Positions 26,796-36,312 of a DNA stretch of 64,000 nucleotides are shown piece after piece. The notes below the pieces were generated by a model. The model saw only the letters and a program-made list of their open reading frames with translations. It was not told where the DNA came from and made no database searches. This stretch comes from Synergistota bacterium (GTDB taxonomy: Bacteria; Synergistota; GBS-1), in assembly GCA_025060595.1 (NCBI GenBank), contig JANXBX010000002.1, positions 16,300 through 80,299 on the forward strand, written 5' to 3'. Position 1 is the stretch's first letter, and every line of letters starts with the position of its first letter. The translations under genes were made by a program, and so were the position numbers.

Positions 26796-27997
26796 AGAAC
26801 CTCTTTAGCCACCTCCATGAAAGAGGTAACTATCTTATCAAGCTTTGCTCTATCCATCTTAGCGCTTATATCAAGGCTTAAGGCCCTATCAAGTATAGAG
26901 CTTGAGCGAGCGTATTTTTCAGGCGAATAGTCTTTTCTCAGAAGCTCGTTAAACTTACAGCCAAAGGGACACTTATAGGCAAACATACTCTTCTGCTCCC
27001 TCATATGCTCCCAATTAGGAACGAAGTGCCAACGATTAGAACCAAGGTGAGCGGTACCTATTCCCCTATTGGATAAGCCCTCCTTAAAGGCTAAGGCCTT
27101 CTCTTTTGAGGGCAGGAAGACGGTCAAAGTGGAAGCTATCTCACCCTCCGGATCGGGTATCTCCCTGAAGGAAATCCCTTTTATCTCAGCTATTCTCTCC
27201 TTAAGGTATTTTTTATTCTCCCTATGTCTCCTTATAACCTCATCCATCTTAGATATCTGAGCTAACCCTAAAGCCCCCTGAAGCTCATTCATCCTAAAAT
27301 TGAAACCTATACAGTATCGCTTTTCCAAAGCCCTTGGGACGCTCATATCGTGTACATGGCCATGATCGTGATAGCAATCTGCCTTAAAGAACAAGTCGTA
27401 ATCGTCAGTTATTACCATTCCTCCCTCCCCAGTAGTTATGGGCTTATAGAAGTCAAAGCTAAATGTCCCAAAATGGCCAAAGGTCCCAAGCTTTTTCCCT
27501 TTAAAGGTGGCACCGCAGGCCTGGGCGTTATCCTCTATCAAATAAATGCCATACTTATCAGTTATCTCCTTTATCCTATCTATCTTAGCCTGAACCCCAG
27601 TCATGTGAACCGCTATAACCGCTTTAGTCTTATCGGTTATATTCTTCTCTATATCATCCGGATCGATGTTTAAGGTTTCATCTATGTTTACGAAAACGGG
27701 AATAGCTCCACAATCAAGTATAGCCTCAGGTGTAGCAACGAAAGTGAAACAACTCGTTATGACCTCATCGCCGGGACCTATTCCCAAGGCGGCTAATGCA
27801 ACCTTCAAAGCAGCGGTCCCAGACATAACGCCTAAAGCATACTTCGAGCCCATATATTCAGCAAACTTCTTTTCAAACTCCTTAACCGCAGAGACACCGA
27901 GCATCTGCTCAGAAGCATACCTGTGTAATATCCCTCTATCAAGTACCTTTATTACTTCCACTATCTCCTCTTTGCCAAAGAACTCGCTACCAGGCAT
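26792..27997 (-). CDS. kdnA: DegT/StrS PLP aminotransferase, probable Kdo8N transaminase KdnA
   Basis: 401 residues. It is a full DegT/DnrJ/EryC1/StrS enzyme: GTAALKVALAALGIGPGDEV, IEDNAQACGA and the PLP lysine K185 in FDFYKPITTGEGG. In Shewanella, KdnA converts the 8-aldehyde of Kdo made by KdnB into 8-amino-3,8-dideoxy-manno-octulosonate. Here the gene directly follows an iron-type alcohol dehydrogenase (TAATG junction) and lies between the Kdo transferase and heptosyltransferase, exactly where Kdo8N synthesis would be expected. The substrate is inferred from this context; another sugar aminotransferase role remains possible. Confidence 0.68.
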   Translation of the reverse strand: MPGSEFFGKEEIVEVIKVLDRGILHRYASEQMLGVSAVKEFEKKFAEYMGSKYALGVMSGTAALKVALAALGIGPGDEVITSCFTFVATPEAILDCGAIPVFVNIDETLNIDPDDIEKNITDKTKAVIAVHMTGVQAKIDRIKEITDKYGIYLIEDNAQACGATFKGKKLGTFGHFGTFSFDFYKPITTGEGGMVITDDYDLFFKADCYHDHGHVHDMSVPRALEKRYCIGFNFRMNELQGALGLAQISKMDEVIRRHRENKKYLKERIAEIKGISFREIPDPEGEIASTLTVFLPSKEKALAFKEGLSNRGIGTAHLGSNRWHFVPNWEHMREQKSMFAYKCPFGCKFNELLRKDYSPEKYARSSSILDRALSLDISAKMDRAKLDKIVTSFMEVAKEVL

Positions 27998-29175
27998 TAA
28001 AATCCCTCCTCCCTTCCGAAGTTGTAAACATCACGATAGATATTGTATATCTCCTCGTAACCTATTCTACGAGGGTTATTGGCCAAGGGTCGATCCACCT
28101 CAAGAGCAGAAGCAGCCAACCTTGGAAGGTCTTCTTCAGGAACACCTAAAGAGGCAAGATTAACTGGAATGTTTAAGTCATAAAGAAGCTTAAGTAAAGC
28201 ATCGTAAACTGCAAAGGCAGCATCTCTTGGTGACATGTCCTCCACGTTCTCACCTAGTATGGAAGCAACGGTAGCGTATTTCTTAGGCGAAGCTATAGCG
28301 TTATACAAAGATACATGAGGAATCAAAACGGCGTTCGCAAGACCATGCCCTATACCATAAAAGGCACTTAAAGGATAAGACATAGAGTGACAAGCTCCAA
28401 CACCTGCATGAGATAGAGCAATACCTGCAAGGAAGCTTCCAAAGAGCATTCCCTCCCGAGCTTCAAGGTTATCCGGGGCGGAGTAAGCGAGCCTTATATT
28501 CTGAGAGATGAACCTTAAAGCCTCGAGAGAGAATAACTCACTCATCATGTTAGAGGACTTAGCAACATAAGATTCGAGAGCGTGAGTTAAGGCATCCATA
28601 CCCGTTGAAGCAGTAAGAGAGGGCGGCAAAGATATGGTAAGCTCAGGGTCAAGTATAGCAAGATCAGGAATTATGTACGGGCTGTTTATACCGCCTTTCT
28701 TCCTTTCGTCGAATATAAAAACTGCGGTTGGTGTAACCTCGCTACCCGTCCCAGCCGTTGTAGGTATCGCTACTATGGGAAGACCCTTTCTAAGAACTTT
28801 ATTTACACCGATGTAGTCTCGAGCTTTACCACCGCTTGAGGCTACCACGCTTGCCCCTTTAGCCACATCTATGGAGCTTCCTCCACCTATACCTATAACT
28901 AGGACGCACTCTTTAGCTAACTCGCCAGCCTTATCCGCCTGCTCCACGCGAGGCTCAGGAGTAACCCCATCATAGATAAGATATTCTCTGCCTGATCTTT
29001 CAACCTCCTTAATCAGGTCCTCAACTATCTCACTTCTAGCTAAATTCTCATCGGTTACTATTAACACCTTGCCAGGAGGAAAACTCTTAAGCTCCTCGGG
29101 AAGCTTCTTTAAAGACCTTGTCCCAAAGACCACCTTACCAGCCGTCTTAAAGACAAAGGGTTTAATCTCAAACAC
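27997..29175 (-). CDS. kdnB: Iron-type alcohol dehydrogenase, probable Kdo 8-oxidase KdnB
   Basis: 392 residues of the Fe-ADH superfamily: NAD-binding GIGGGSSIDVAKG (about 95-107) and metal ligands D194, H198, H263 and H277. In Shewanella, KdnB oxidises the 8-hydroxyl of Kdo before amination by KdnA. Placement immediately before a DegT aminotransferase and after waaA supports the same pathway. The annotated GTG at 29175 lies inside the Shine-Dalgarno GGAGGTG; the codon at the favoured spacing is ATT at 29166, so the real N-terminus may be three residues shorter. Confidence 0.65.
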   Translation of the reverse strand: MFEIKPFVFKTAGKVVFGTRSLKKLPEELKSFPPGKVLIVTDENLARSEIVEDLIKEVERSGREYLIYDGVTPEPRVEQADKAGELAKECVLVIGIGGGSSIDVAKGASVVASSGGKARDYIGVNKVLRKGLPIVAIPTTAGTGSEVTPTAVFIFDERKKGGINSPYIIPDLAILDPELTISLPPSLTASTGMDALTHALESYVAKSSNMMSELFSLEALRFISQNIRLAYSAPDNLEAREGMLFGSFLAGIALSHAGVGACHSMSYPLSAFYGIGHGLANAVLIPHVSLYNAIASPKKYATVASILGENVEDMSPRDAAFAVYDALLKLLYDLNIPVNLASLGVPEEDLPRLAASALEVDRPLANNPRRIGYEEIYNIYRDVYNFGREEGF

Positions 29176-30385
29176 CTCCTATAAGCTCATTTACAACACT
29201 CAAATATTTATTCGCGATCCCTTTAAAGGAGCTTAAAGCTCCATTTAAGGAGGAAGATATCTCTTTAAGCTTATCTCTATCAAGAAGTAGAGCCTTAACC
29301 TTCTTATAAAGATCATCCTCATCCTTAACGGGAAAGCCCGCACCGATCTCCTGAAGAAATTGGCTTTCCTCAAGAAAATCGTTAACATAAGGACCATAAA
29401 GAACAGGCTTCCCCCAACAAGCGGGCTCAATAAGATTATGTCCTCCTAAGGGGACCAAACTTCCACCGCAGAAGGTAACTGTAGCAGCAGAGTAAAGCTT
29501 AAAAAGCTCACCCATAACATCCCATAAGACAACCTTCGAGCTAGGGTTAACGCTCCTTAAGGAAAAGCTTAAACCATATTCTGAAAGAAGCCTTGCTACC
29601 TCAGGAACCCTTCTTATGTGTCTTGGTACTAAGGCTAACCTAAGGTTAGGAAATTCCTCCAAAAGCCTCTTGTAAACCCTTATAACTACCTCCTCTTCGC
29701 CCTCATGGGTGCTTCCACAAACCCATAAGGGCTCATCAGCAAGGGATATCACCCTTTTCATTTCCTCTGGAAAGGAATCTTTCATCTCTTCTAAAACGGT
29801 ATCATACTTCAAATTTCCCATAACTTCAACACGATTAGGGCTAGCGCCAAGCTCAATAAACCGATCCTTATCCTTCTGAGTTATAGCACCTATAAAGTCA
29901 AAGGAGGAAAGAACCTTCCCTAATAAGGAAGAAATAAGCTTGTAGCTACCGTAAGATCTATCAGATATCCTTCCATTGGCAAGGATAAGCTTAACTCCCC
30001 TTTTCTTTAAGGTGGTTATCATTAAGGGCCAAAGCTCCGTCTCCATAACTATATAAAGGGAAGGCTTTATCCTATCTATGGCTCTTTTGACAGACCAGGG
30101 GAAATCCCAGGGGTAAAAAAATATCTCCTTAACTCCGCTATCTTTAGCCACAGAGTATCCGGTTGGGGTAGTTACAGATAGGCAAACCTCCTTAAGTCTC
30201 TTAAGCAAAGGCAGAGCAGATTTAACCTCCCCGACGGAAACAGCATGTACCCATATCCTCTTCCCTTTCGGGGGCGGTAAGGAGACATTCCCCATCCTCT
30301 CCTCAAACCCTTGAGAGTAACGCTTTCTTAAGTAAGGATAAAGAGGCAAAAACAGAGCGCTTCCTAAAAGAGAATAGAAAAGCAT
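29168..30385 (-). CDS. waaA: Kdo transferase WaaA (KdtA)
   Basis: 405 residues with an N-terminal membrane-proximal helix, the WVHAVSVGEVKSALPLL motif carrying the catalytic glutamate, WPLMITTLKKRGVKLILANGRISDRS and the C-domain GGSLVPLGGHNLIEPACWGKPVLYGP. Transfers Kdo (or Kdo8N) from its CMP form onto lipid A precursor. Confirms an LPS-bearing outer membrane. Starts 2 nt after kpsF ends and overlaps kdnB by 8 nt. Confidence 0.94.
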   Translation of the reverse strand: MLFYSLLGSALFLPLYPYLRKRYSQGFEERMGNVSLPPPKGKRIWVHAVSVGEVKSALPLLKRLKEVCLSVTTPTGYSVAKDSGVKEIFFYPWDFPWSVKRAIDRIKPSLYIVMETELWPLMITTLKKRGVKLILANGRISDRSYGSYKLISSLLGKVLSSFDFIGAITQKDKDRFIELGASPNRVEVMGNLKYDTVLEEMKDSFPEEMKRVISLADEPLWVCGSTHEGEEEVVIRVYKRLLEEFPNLRLALVPRHIRRVPEVARLLSEYGLSFSLRSVNPSSKVVLWDVMGELFKLYSAATVTFCGGSLVPLGGHNLIEPACWGKPVLYGPYVNDFLEESQFLQEIGAGFPVKDEDDLYKKVKALLLDRDKLKEISSSLNGALSSFKGIANKYLSVVNELIGGV

Positions 30386-30387
30386 CT

Positions 30388-31359
30388 TTAAGCTATCCCC
30401 GCCTTTAAAAGATCATGAATATGAACTATTCCCACGATATTATTATCCCCATCAACTACGGGAAGAACGGATATCTCGTGTTTCTCCATAAGGGCTAAAG
30501 CCTCAGCGGCAAGCTTACCCACCAGTATTCTCTTTGGATTCCCTATCATAACCTCGCCAACCTTCTTATCAAGAAGAGAATACCCGAACCTCTCAAGAAG
30601 CCTTCTTAAGTCTCCATCCGTGAGTATGCCAGCCAGCTTCCCTTCCCTTTCCACAAGTATAGTTCCAAAGCCTTTGGAGGTCATCTCAAACAAAGCATCC
30701 TTTAACAAGGTATGCTCTTTAGCTAGAGGAATCTCCCTGCCAGTATGCATTACATCCTCAATCCTAAGAAGGAGCCTGCGACCTAAGCTCCCATCGGGAT
30801 GAAACATAGCAAAGTCCTCTTTACTTAATCCTCTCATCCTCGCTAGAAGTACCGCTAAAGCATCTCCTAAAGCGAGCATAACCGTTGTGCTAGAGGTAGG
30901 AGCAAGCCCCAAGGGACAGGCCTCCTGAGTAACGGAGGTATCTAAAACCACATCTGCCTCCCTAGCTAAGGTGGATGTCATCTTACCGGTGAAAGCTATT
31001 ATCTTAGTCCCAATTCTCTTAAAATAGGGAATGGCAAGCAGAACTTCCCTAGTTTCACCGCTATTAGAAAGTATCAAAGATATATCCTCTCTTTTAACCA
31101 TACCTAAGTCTCCATGAAGCGCTTCAGCAGGATGAAGAAAAAAGGAAGGAGTACCTAAAGAAGATAGCGTAGCAGCGATCTTTCTTCCTATAAGCCCTGA
31201 CTTCCCCATACCCATAACCACAACCCTGCCAGAGGAGGAATATATCAACTTTGCCGCCTTAACTATCTCCTCCCCAAGCCTTGCTCTTAAGTTTAATATT
31301 TCTTGAGCCTCAAGTTCCAAAACCCTTTTAGCCTCTTCAAGGAACTTTAATTCATCCAT
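30388..31359 (-). CDS. kdsD: Arabinose-5-phosphate isomerase KpsF/KdsD
   Basis: 323 residues: SIS domain (about 40-175; VMGMGKSGLIGRKIAATLSSLGTPSFFLHPAEALHGDLG) followed by two CBS domains (about 205-320). Converts ribulose 5-phosphate to arabinose 5-phosphate, the first committed step to Kdo. ATG at 31359, 7 nt past AGGAAG, is preferred to TTG 31365. It leads the LPS operon. Confidence 0.92.
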   Translation of the reverse strand: MDELKFLEEAKRVLELEAQEILNLRARLGEEIVKAAKLIYSSSGRVVVMGMGKSGLIGRKIAATLSSLGTPSFFLHPAEALHGDLGMVKREDISLILSNSGETREVLLAIPYFKRIGTKIIAFTGKMTSTLAREADVVLDTSVTQEACPLGLAPTSSTTVMLALGDALAVLLARMRGLSKEDFAMFHPDGSLGRRLLLRIEDVMHTGREIPLAKEHTLLKDALFEMTSKGFGTILVEREGKLAGILTDGDLRRLLERFGYSLLDKKVGEVMIGNPKRILVGKLAAEALALMEKHEISVLPVVDGDNNIVGIVHIHDLLKAGIA

Positions 31360-31434
31360 AGTCAAGCTTCCTTATCCTCCCCCGCTAATATTAATTTTTC
31401 AGATCAGACATTCCCCCTTGATCAACCTACATCG

Positions 31435-31443
31435 ATTATATCA
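31435..31443 (-). promoter_or_regulatory. Extended -10 promoter of the LPS operon
   Basis: The minus strand reads TGATATAAT here, overlapping the last codon of pdxT, about 76 nt before kdsD. It is the same extended -10 used by the secretion and glycolipid operons. No -35 match is apparent. Confidence 0.55.
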
Positions 31444-32034
31444 AAAAGATAAAACTTTCTCTAAAAAATATCTGTGAAGCCTAGTATCATCAGCTAACTC
31501 AGGATGAAAGGTCAAGCCTATTAAGTTTCCTTGCTCTATCCCAACAACCTCTTCCTCTAAGAAAGCTATAGGTTTAACCCTATCAGAAAAGCTTAATATC
31601 TTAGGAGCCCTGATGAAGACTCCCTTAAAGGGTCTCTCATCAAAAGAAAGCTTAAGAGGAGCTTCAAAGCTATCTACTTGACGACCATAAGCGTTCCTAC
31701 CAACCTTTGCGTCCAGGACGGAAAAGGTCTTCTGTCCATCTATTCCTCCCTCTATCTCTTTTGCAAGCATTATTACCCCTGCACACGTACCCATAACGGG
31801 AAGGCCCCCAAGGATAAGCTCTCTCAATCTATCAAACAAACCATCCCTTAAAAGAAGCTTGAAAATGGTTGTACTTTCACCTCCAGGGATTATAAGCCCT
31901 TTTAATCCATGAAGGTCTTCCCTTTTCCTAAAAGGGAAGACCTCTCCATCTATTTTAAGTTCCCTTAAGGCTCTCAAGGTAATATCTATATGCTCAGTCA
32001 CATCTCCCTGAAGCGCAAGAACCCCTAACCTCAT
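31441..32034 (-). CDS. pdxT: Pyridoxal 5'-phosphate synthase glutaminase PdxT
   Basis: 197 residues, class I glutaminase with catalytic C84 ([10 protein letters not shown]), H177 and E179 (FHPEL) and the substrate loop GGESTTI. Supplies ammonia to PdxS. ATGA overlap with pdxS. Confidence 0.96.
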   Translation of the reverse strand: MRLGVLALQGDVTEHIDITLRALRELKIDGEVFPFRKREDLHGLKGLIIPGGESTTIFKLLLRDGLFDRLRELILGGLPVMGTCAGVIMLAKEIEGGIDGQKTFSVLDAKVGRNAYGRQVDSFEAPLKLSFDERPFKGVFIRAPKILSFSDRVKPIAFLEEEVVGIEQGNLIGLTFHPELADDTRLHRYFLEKVLSF

Positions 32035-33035
32035 AGACCTCTTTCCTCCATTCTCACCGCTAATCTCTCTATCTCAAGTCCTCTCATCGGCTCACCTAAT
32101 CCCTTACTCACCTCTGCTAAAATCTCAGGATCATCGTAATGATTTACCGCATCAACTATAGCCCTTGCCATCTTCTCAGGATCTGAGCTCTTGAATATAC
32201 CGCTTCCGACGAATACTCCATCAACTCCCATCTGCATCATCAAAGCGGCATCAGCAGGAGTAGCAATTCCTCCCGCAGCGAAGTTAACCACAGGAAGCCT
32301 TCCGAGCTCCTTTATCTCAAGAAGTATGCCGTAAAGGCCCTCCACTATCTCCTCATAGGTGTACTCACCATAGATCGGCTCATTATCAAGGACCTTCCTC
32401 TCCAAACCGCTAATTTCCCTAATCTCAAGGGCAAGCCTAAGGTATGGTTCAGCAAACGCTTTAGCCACTCCCCAAAGCTGTTCATCAGTCATCCTTCTTA
32501 TAAGCCTTATGTTCTCGTTCATCAAACGAACGTGCTTAACAGCCTCAATTATATTACCTGTTCCGGCCTCACCCTTGGTTCTTATCATCGCAGCCCCTTC
32601 CCATATTCTTCTTGTGGCCTCTCCTAAGTTTCTCGCTCCACAAACAAAAGGAACCTTAAAGCTCCTTTTATCTATATGGAAGTACGGGTCAGCCGGAGTC
32701 AAAACCTCGCTTTCATCTATCATATCAATTCCAAGAGCTTCAAGAGCTTGAGCTTCAGCAAAATGTCCGATTCTTGCCTTAGCCATAACGGGAATGGTAA
32801 CCGCATCCATTATCTCTCTGATCTTCTTCGGATCAGCCATCCTCGCCACACCGCCAGCAGCTCTTATATCCGCAGGAACTCTCTCAAGAGCCATAACAGA
32901 AACCGCTCCGGCCTCCTCAGCAATGCGCGCCTGTTCCGCATCAGTGACATCCATTATCACTCCACCCTTTACCATCTTAGCGAATCCTCTTTTAAGCCTT
33001 TCGGTTCCCTTCTCTTCTATAACTCTAAATTTCAA
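32031..33035 (-). CDS. pdxS: Pyridoxal 5'-phosphate synthase lyase subunit PdxS
   Basis: 334 residues, highly conserved (beta/alpha)8 enzyme: [29 protein letters not shown] is recognisable across the family, with the catalytic lysine at about 86 (PVMAKARIG) and the second at about 153. With PdxT it makes PLP from ribose 5-phosphate, glyceraldehyde 3-phosphate and glutamine. Start is TTG at 33035, 8 nt past GGAGGTG. PLP is the cofactor needed by the nearby KdnA-like enzyme. Confidence 0.97.
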   Translation of the reverse strand: MKFRVIEEKGTERLKRGFAKMVKGGVIMDVTDAEQARIAEEAGAVSVMALERVPADIRAAGGVARMADPKKIREIMDAVTIPVMAKARIGHFAEAQALEALGIDMIDESEVLTPADPYFHIDKRSFKVPFVCGARNLGEATRRIWEGAAMIRTKGEAGTGNIIEAVKHVRLMNENIRLIRRMTDEQLWGVAKAFAEPYLRLALEIREISGLERKVLDNEPIYGEYTYEEIVEGLYGILLEIKELGRLPVVNFAAGGIATPADAALMMQMGVDGVFVGSGIFKSSDPEKMARAIVDAVNHYDDPEILAEVSKGLGEPMRGLEIERLAVRMEERGL

Positions 33036-33078
33036 TGCTACATCACCTCCACCCTCTATATTATCCCTTTTAAGCGAG

Positions 33079-33102
33079 ATTATAACACAATTATGTTATA
33101 AT
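33079..33102. promoter_or_regulatory. Back-to-back extended -10 promoters in a perfect palindrome
   Basis: attataaca (33079-33087) and tgttataat (33094-33102) form a perfect 9-bp inverted repeat around 6 bp. Each arm is a TGTTATAAT extended -10: the left one fires leftward to pdxST, the right one rightward to the gene at 33124. The two promoters cannot easily be occupied together. Confidence 0.65.
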
Positions 33103-33123
33103 ACCCTTAAGGAGGTGGGGAAT

Positions 33124-34569
33124 ATGAAACGCCTTATAATTTTAGCAGTAACGATTTTACTGGCTTGCGGACCTGCCATTGGATCGACCCCTCCAAAGGA
33201 TCCGCTGGCCTTTTTCCCCCAACCTAAAGGAGATGAGTTTCTACTATATCTTGAGATAAATAATTTTTCTTTCTTCCTAGATATATCAGAGGGGCAATGG
33301 TTTCATAACCTTTTAGTTAACCTTGGAGACCTCAAGGAGGAAGACATAGTGGCCATTCATGCAGCTATAGGAGTTTTAAGAACGTTCCTGAAGGAAGCCT
33401 CCATAGTAGCTTATCTCAAATCACCAGAGATAAACCTTATGGGGAAGGAGCGAAACGTAAAAGCAAAGGTATTTACAATACTTCGCACCAAAACCAATCC
33501 TAAAGTGATAGTTAAAGCCTTAGATATGAAGTTAGAGCAAGAGGGAAACATAGGCAAATTCAACTTAGAAAGATATACGCTTTATGCTTACTTAGATGAA
33601 AGCTATGCAATAATTAGTAACGATAAAGCAGCACTTAAAATGTTAGTTAGCCCCATAAGGCTCAAGCTCCTAAAGATATGGGAGGAGGATACTACTATAC
33701 CGATCCCAAAACATGAGAAAGGGGATCTTTACGCCTTTATAAAAGCTCCTAAAGATAAGAACCTATTAAAAGAGCATATAGAGATACTTGGAAAGGCAGA
33801 GAAGAGCTCTTTTGTATTAAATGTAAACGTTAAGGAAAGAGGCACTACTCCAATAGCTTTTAATCCTCGACCCCTCTATACTCAGATACCTGGAAAGGGA
33901 AAACCCCTTATCTTGGGAGCTCTCTCTTTAGATGGGAGCGTTATAATCTCCATGCTTAAGTTGGCTCTCCCCCCGATAACGATACCAGCCATGCTTACTC
34001 CTTTATCAATAACTGAAGATGAGCTCACCAAGCTATTAACAGGAAGATTATACTTAGTGATAGGCGGAGAGAGCAAGATCTTTGAGATCCCTTCTATAGG
34101 ACTATACCTTTACTTTCTAAGCGATCTTCCCCCAGAGGAGCTATCGCAGATCTTTAAGAAGGTAATGGGGGGAATTATGGGGAACCTAGGCTTAGAGGGA
34201 ATTATAAAGATAGATAATATGCCTGGATGGGATGCGTTATGCACATCAAACCTGCCAATGGATCTTATGATAGGCCTAAAGGGAAGAGAGATAATAATTG
34301 GTATAGTTTCCCCTGAAACCTTATCCTCAAAGGTAGAGCTGGCAAGCCATGTTGAAGATATACTTAAGTCTTCAAATTTATCTTTCCTTTATATAAATAT
34401 AAGCGAGTTAAAGACTTCCTTAAACAAATTATTAGAGCCTATTCAAAATCTCTCTGGGGAGAAAGACGCAGAGGAAACTGAAAAGCTTCTGCTTGTTATA
34501 CCTCCTTGGAAAGAAATAATCGGAAGAAGCTTAGATCAGAGAAGGGGGGAAATAAGGATAATATATTAG
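33124..34569 (+). CDS. Exported protein of unknown function, possible lipoprotein
   Basis: 481 residues. The ATG at 33124 has AAGGAGG 8-9 nt before it and starts a signal peptide; LLAC followed by Gly at residue 17 could be a lipobox, otherwise signal peptidase I would cut near residue 22. The mature part is alternating beta/alpha with no motif I recognise (DLYAFIKAP, YLVIGGESKIFEIPSIGLYLYF, PGWDALCTSN); it recalls DUF3352-type exported proteins in style, a weak resemblance. The upstream in-frame extension is antisense to pdxS and not real. It leads the oxidoreductase operon (3-nt gap to the next gene). Confidence 0.72.
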   Translation: MKRLIILAVTILLACGPAIGSTPPKDPLAFFPQPKGDEFLLYLEINNFSFFLDISEGQWFHNLLVNLGDLKEEDIVAIHAAIGVLRTFLKEASIVAYLKSPEINLMGKERNVKAKVFTILRTKTNPKVIVKALDMKLEQEGNIGKFNLERYTLYAYLDESYAIISNDKAALKMLVSPIRLKLLKIWEEDTTIPIPKHEKGDLYAFIKAPKDKNLLKEHIEILGKAEKSSFVLNVNVKERGTTPIAFNPRPLYTQIPGKGKPLILGALSLDGSVIISMLKLALPPITIPAMLTPLSITEDELTKLLTGRLYLVIGGESKIFEIPSIGLYLYFLSDLPPEELSQIFKKVMGGIMGNLGLEGIIKIDNMPGWDALCTSNLPMDLMIGLKGREIIIGIVSPETLSSKVELASHVEDILKSSNLSFLYINISELKTSLNKLLEPIQNLSGEKDAEETEKLLLVIPPWKEIIGRSLDQRRGEIRIIY

Positions 34570-34572
34570 ACT

Positions 34573-36312
34573 ATGAAAGAACTCAAAGGATTAAAGGTAG
34601 AGCTATCAAGGGGAGAGATAAAGGAAGAGTACGTTCCAGGTGAAGTAGCTCTAAGGTATATAGGGGGAAGGGGTATAGGAGCCTATCTCTATCTTAAAGA
34701 GAAGGAAAATGAGGAGGAACCTATAATAATAGCCCTAGGGCCTTTAACAGGCTCGCCTTTACCCTCCACAGGTAGGGCAAGCCTTACAACCCGCTCACCT
34801 CTAACAGGGACCATCCTTGATTCAAACATAGGTGGAAACTTCGGAACCCTTTTAAGAAGGACAGGCTATAGCTTCTTGATAATCAGAGGAAAAGCGAGCT
34901 CACCTGTTTATCTACTTGTAACTGATAAATCGGTCAGAATAGAGGATGCCTCAAATTTATGGGGTTTAGATACCTTAACAACTTCAGAAAGGATAAAAGA
35001 AATCTACGGTAAAAGGCTATCCGTTATCTCCATAGGCCCTGCGGGAGAAAAGGGAGTAAGATTTGCAAATATAATGGAAGACGGTAAAAGAGCCTTTGGA
35101 AGGGGTGGAACGGGAGCAATATTAGGAGAAAAGAAGCTTAAAGCGATAGCAGTAACAGGGGATAAAGATATCGAGATACACGATAAGGAAAGGTTTTCAA
35201 GCGCTAAATATGAGATAATAAGGCCTTTAACCACACATCCCTTAACATCAAAGCTACTTCCAGAACTCGGAACGGCAGGGACGATGAGGGTTATAAACTC
35301 CTTTAAAGCTTTGGGAACAAAGAACTTTCAGGAAAAGCACTTTCCAGAAGCCTGGAAGATAGGTGGAGAGGAGCTCAAAAGGAGGTTTCTTAAAGGCAAA
35401 AGCGGATGTTTTGGCTGCCCGATCCTGTGCGAAAGAGTTTGTGAGATAGATGGAAGAAAAACCGTAGGCCCAGAATTCGAAACCCTCTGGGCCTTTGGTG
35501 CAAACCTTTTTATAAGCGATCTCAGGTTCATCGTAGATTTAAATGAGAGGGCAAATCTTTTGGGACTTGATACCATCTCCTTAGGTGGAGTCTTAGCTTT
35601 CGCCATGGAGCTAAAGGAGAAAGGGATAGCCGACTTGGGGGTTAGCTTTGGTGAAACCAATGGAGTTTTTGAGCTAACCGAGAATATAGCTTTAAAAAGA
35701 GGACAAGGTGAGATCCTCTCCCTTGGAGTAAAAGAGGCATCGAAAATCTTGGGAGGAGAGGAGTTCGCTATGCATGTCAAGGGGCTTGAGCTTCCCGCCT
35801 ATGATCCAAGAGGAAGCTTGGGAATGGGTTTGGGGTACGCTACATCAAACAGAGGCGCATGCCATTTAAGGGGAGGCTTTTCCGTATCCTTTGAAATATA
35901 CGGGGTACCAAAGAGGATTGATAGGCTCGCTTCCGCAGGAAAGGGAGCGCATGTAGCAAGAGCCCAGGATATAGGAGCGATAGTCGACTCGCTAATAGTG
36001 TGTAAGTTCGCTCTCCTTTCCACATCCCTTCATCACTGGGCAAGAGCCTTAAACACCTTAACTGGTTCAGACTATACAGCCTCAGATCTTCAAAAGATAG
36101 GTGAGAGAATTTTCAACCTAGAGAGATTAATAAATAGAAAACTCGGCTTTTCATCGAAAGACGATTCCCTTCCAGAGAGAATCAAGAGAGAAATACCCCT
36201 TGACGAAATGCTAAAAGAGTATTACGAATATAGAGGCTGGGACGAGGAAGGATTCCCTAAGGAAGGAAAGATCAAGGAGCTTTTTGAGGGAGAGAATCTC
36301 GAATGGCTATAA
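34573..36312 (+). CDS. Aldehyde:ferredoxin oxidoreductase (tungsten AOR family)
   Basis: 579 residues. It has the AOR N-domain (YIGGRGIGAYLYLKE, GPLTGSPLPSTGRASLTTRSPLTG), the bis-pterin contact region GPAGEKGVRFANIMEDGKRAFGRGG in two parts, and the four cluster cysteines at about C279, C282, C286 (CFGCPILC) and C477 (IVCKF). It oxidises an aldehyde to an acid with ferredoxin as acceptor, in the cytoplasm, with tungsten most likely. A class II aldolase overlaps its end, so the aldehyde may be an aldol cleavage product such as lactaldehyde or glycolaldehyde (inference). Confidence 0.93.
   Translation: MKELKGLKVELSRGEIKEEYVPGEVALRYIGGRGIGAYLYLKEKENEEEPIIIALGPLTGSPLPSTGRASLTTRSPLTGTILDSNIGGNFGTLLRRTGYSFLIIRGKASSPVYLLVTDKSVRIEDASNLWGLDTLTTSERIKEIYGKRLSVISIGPAGEKGVRFANIMEDGKRAFGRGGTGAILGEKKLKAIAVTGDKDIEIHDKERFSSAKYEIIRPLTTHPLTSKLLPELGTAGTMRVINSFKALGTKNFQEKHFPEAWKIGGEELKRRFLKGKSGCFGCPILCERVCEIDGRKTVGPEFETLWAFGANLFISDLRFIVDLNERANLLGLDTISLGGVLAFAMELKEKGIADLGVSFGETNGVFELTENIALKRGQGEILSLGVKEASKILGGEEFAMHVKGLELPAYDPRGSLGMGLGYATSNRGACHLRGGFSVSFEIYGVPKRIDRLASAGKGAHVARAQDIGAIVDSLIVCKFALLSTSLHHWARALNTLTGSDYTASDLQKIGERIFNLERLINRKLGFSSKDDSLPERIKREIPLDEMLKEYYEYRGWDEEGFPKEGKIKELFEGENLEWL

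Noticed and set aside
32794-33123. 110-codon extension of the exported protein upstream of 33124
   Set aside because: It is antisense to the highly conserved pdxS gene, crosses the promoter and would hide the signal peptide.
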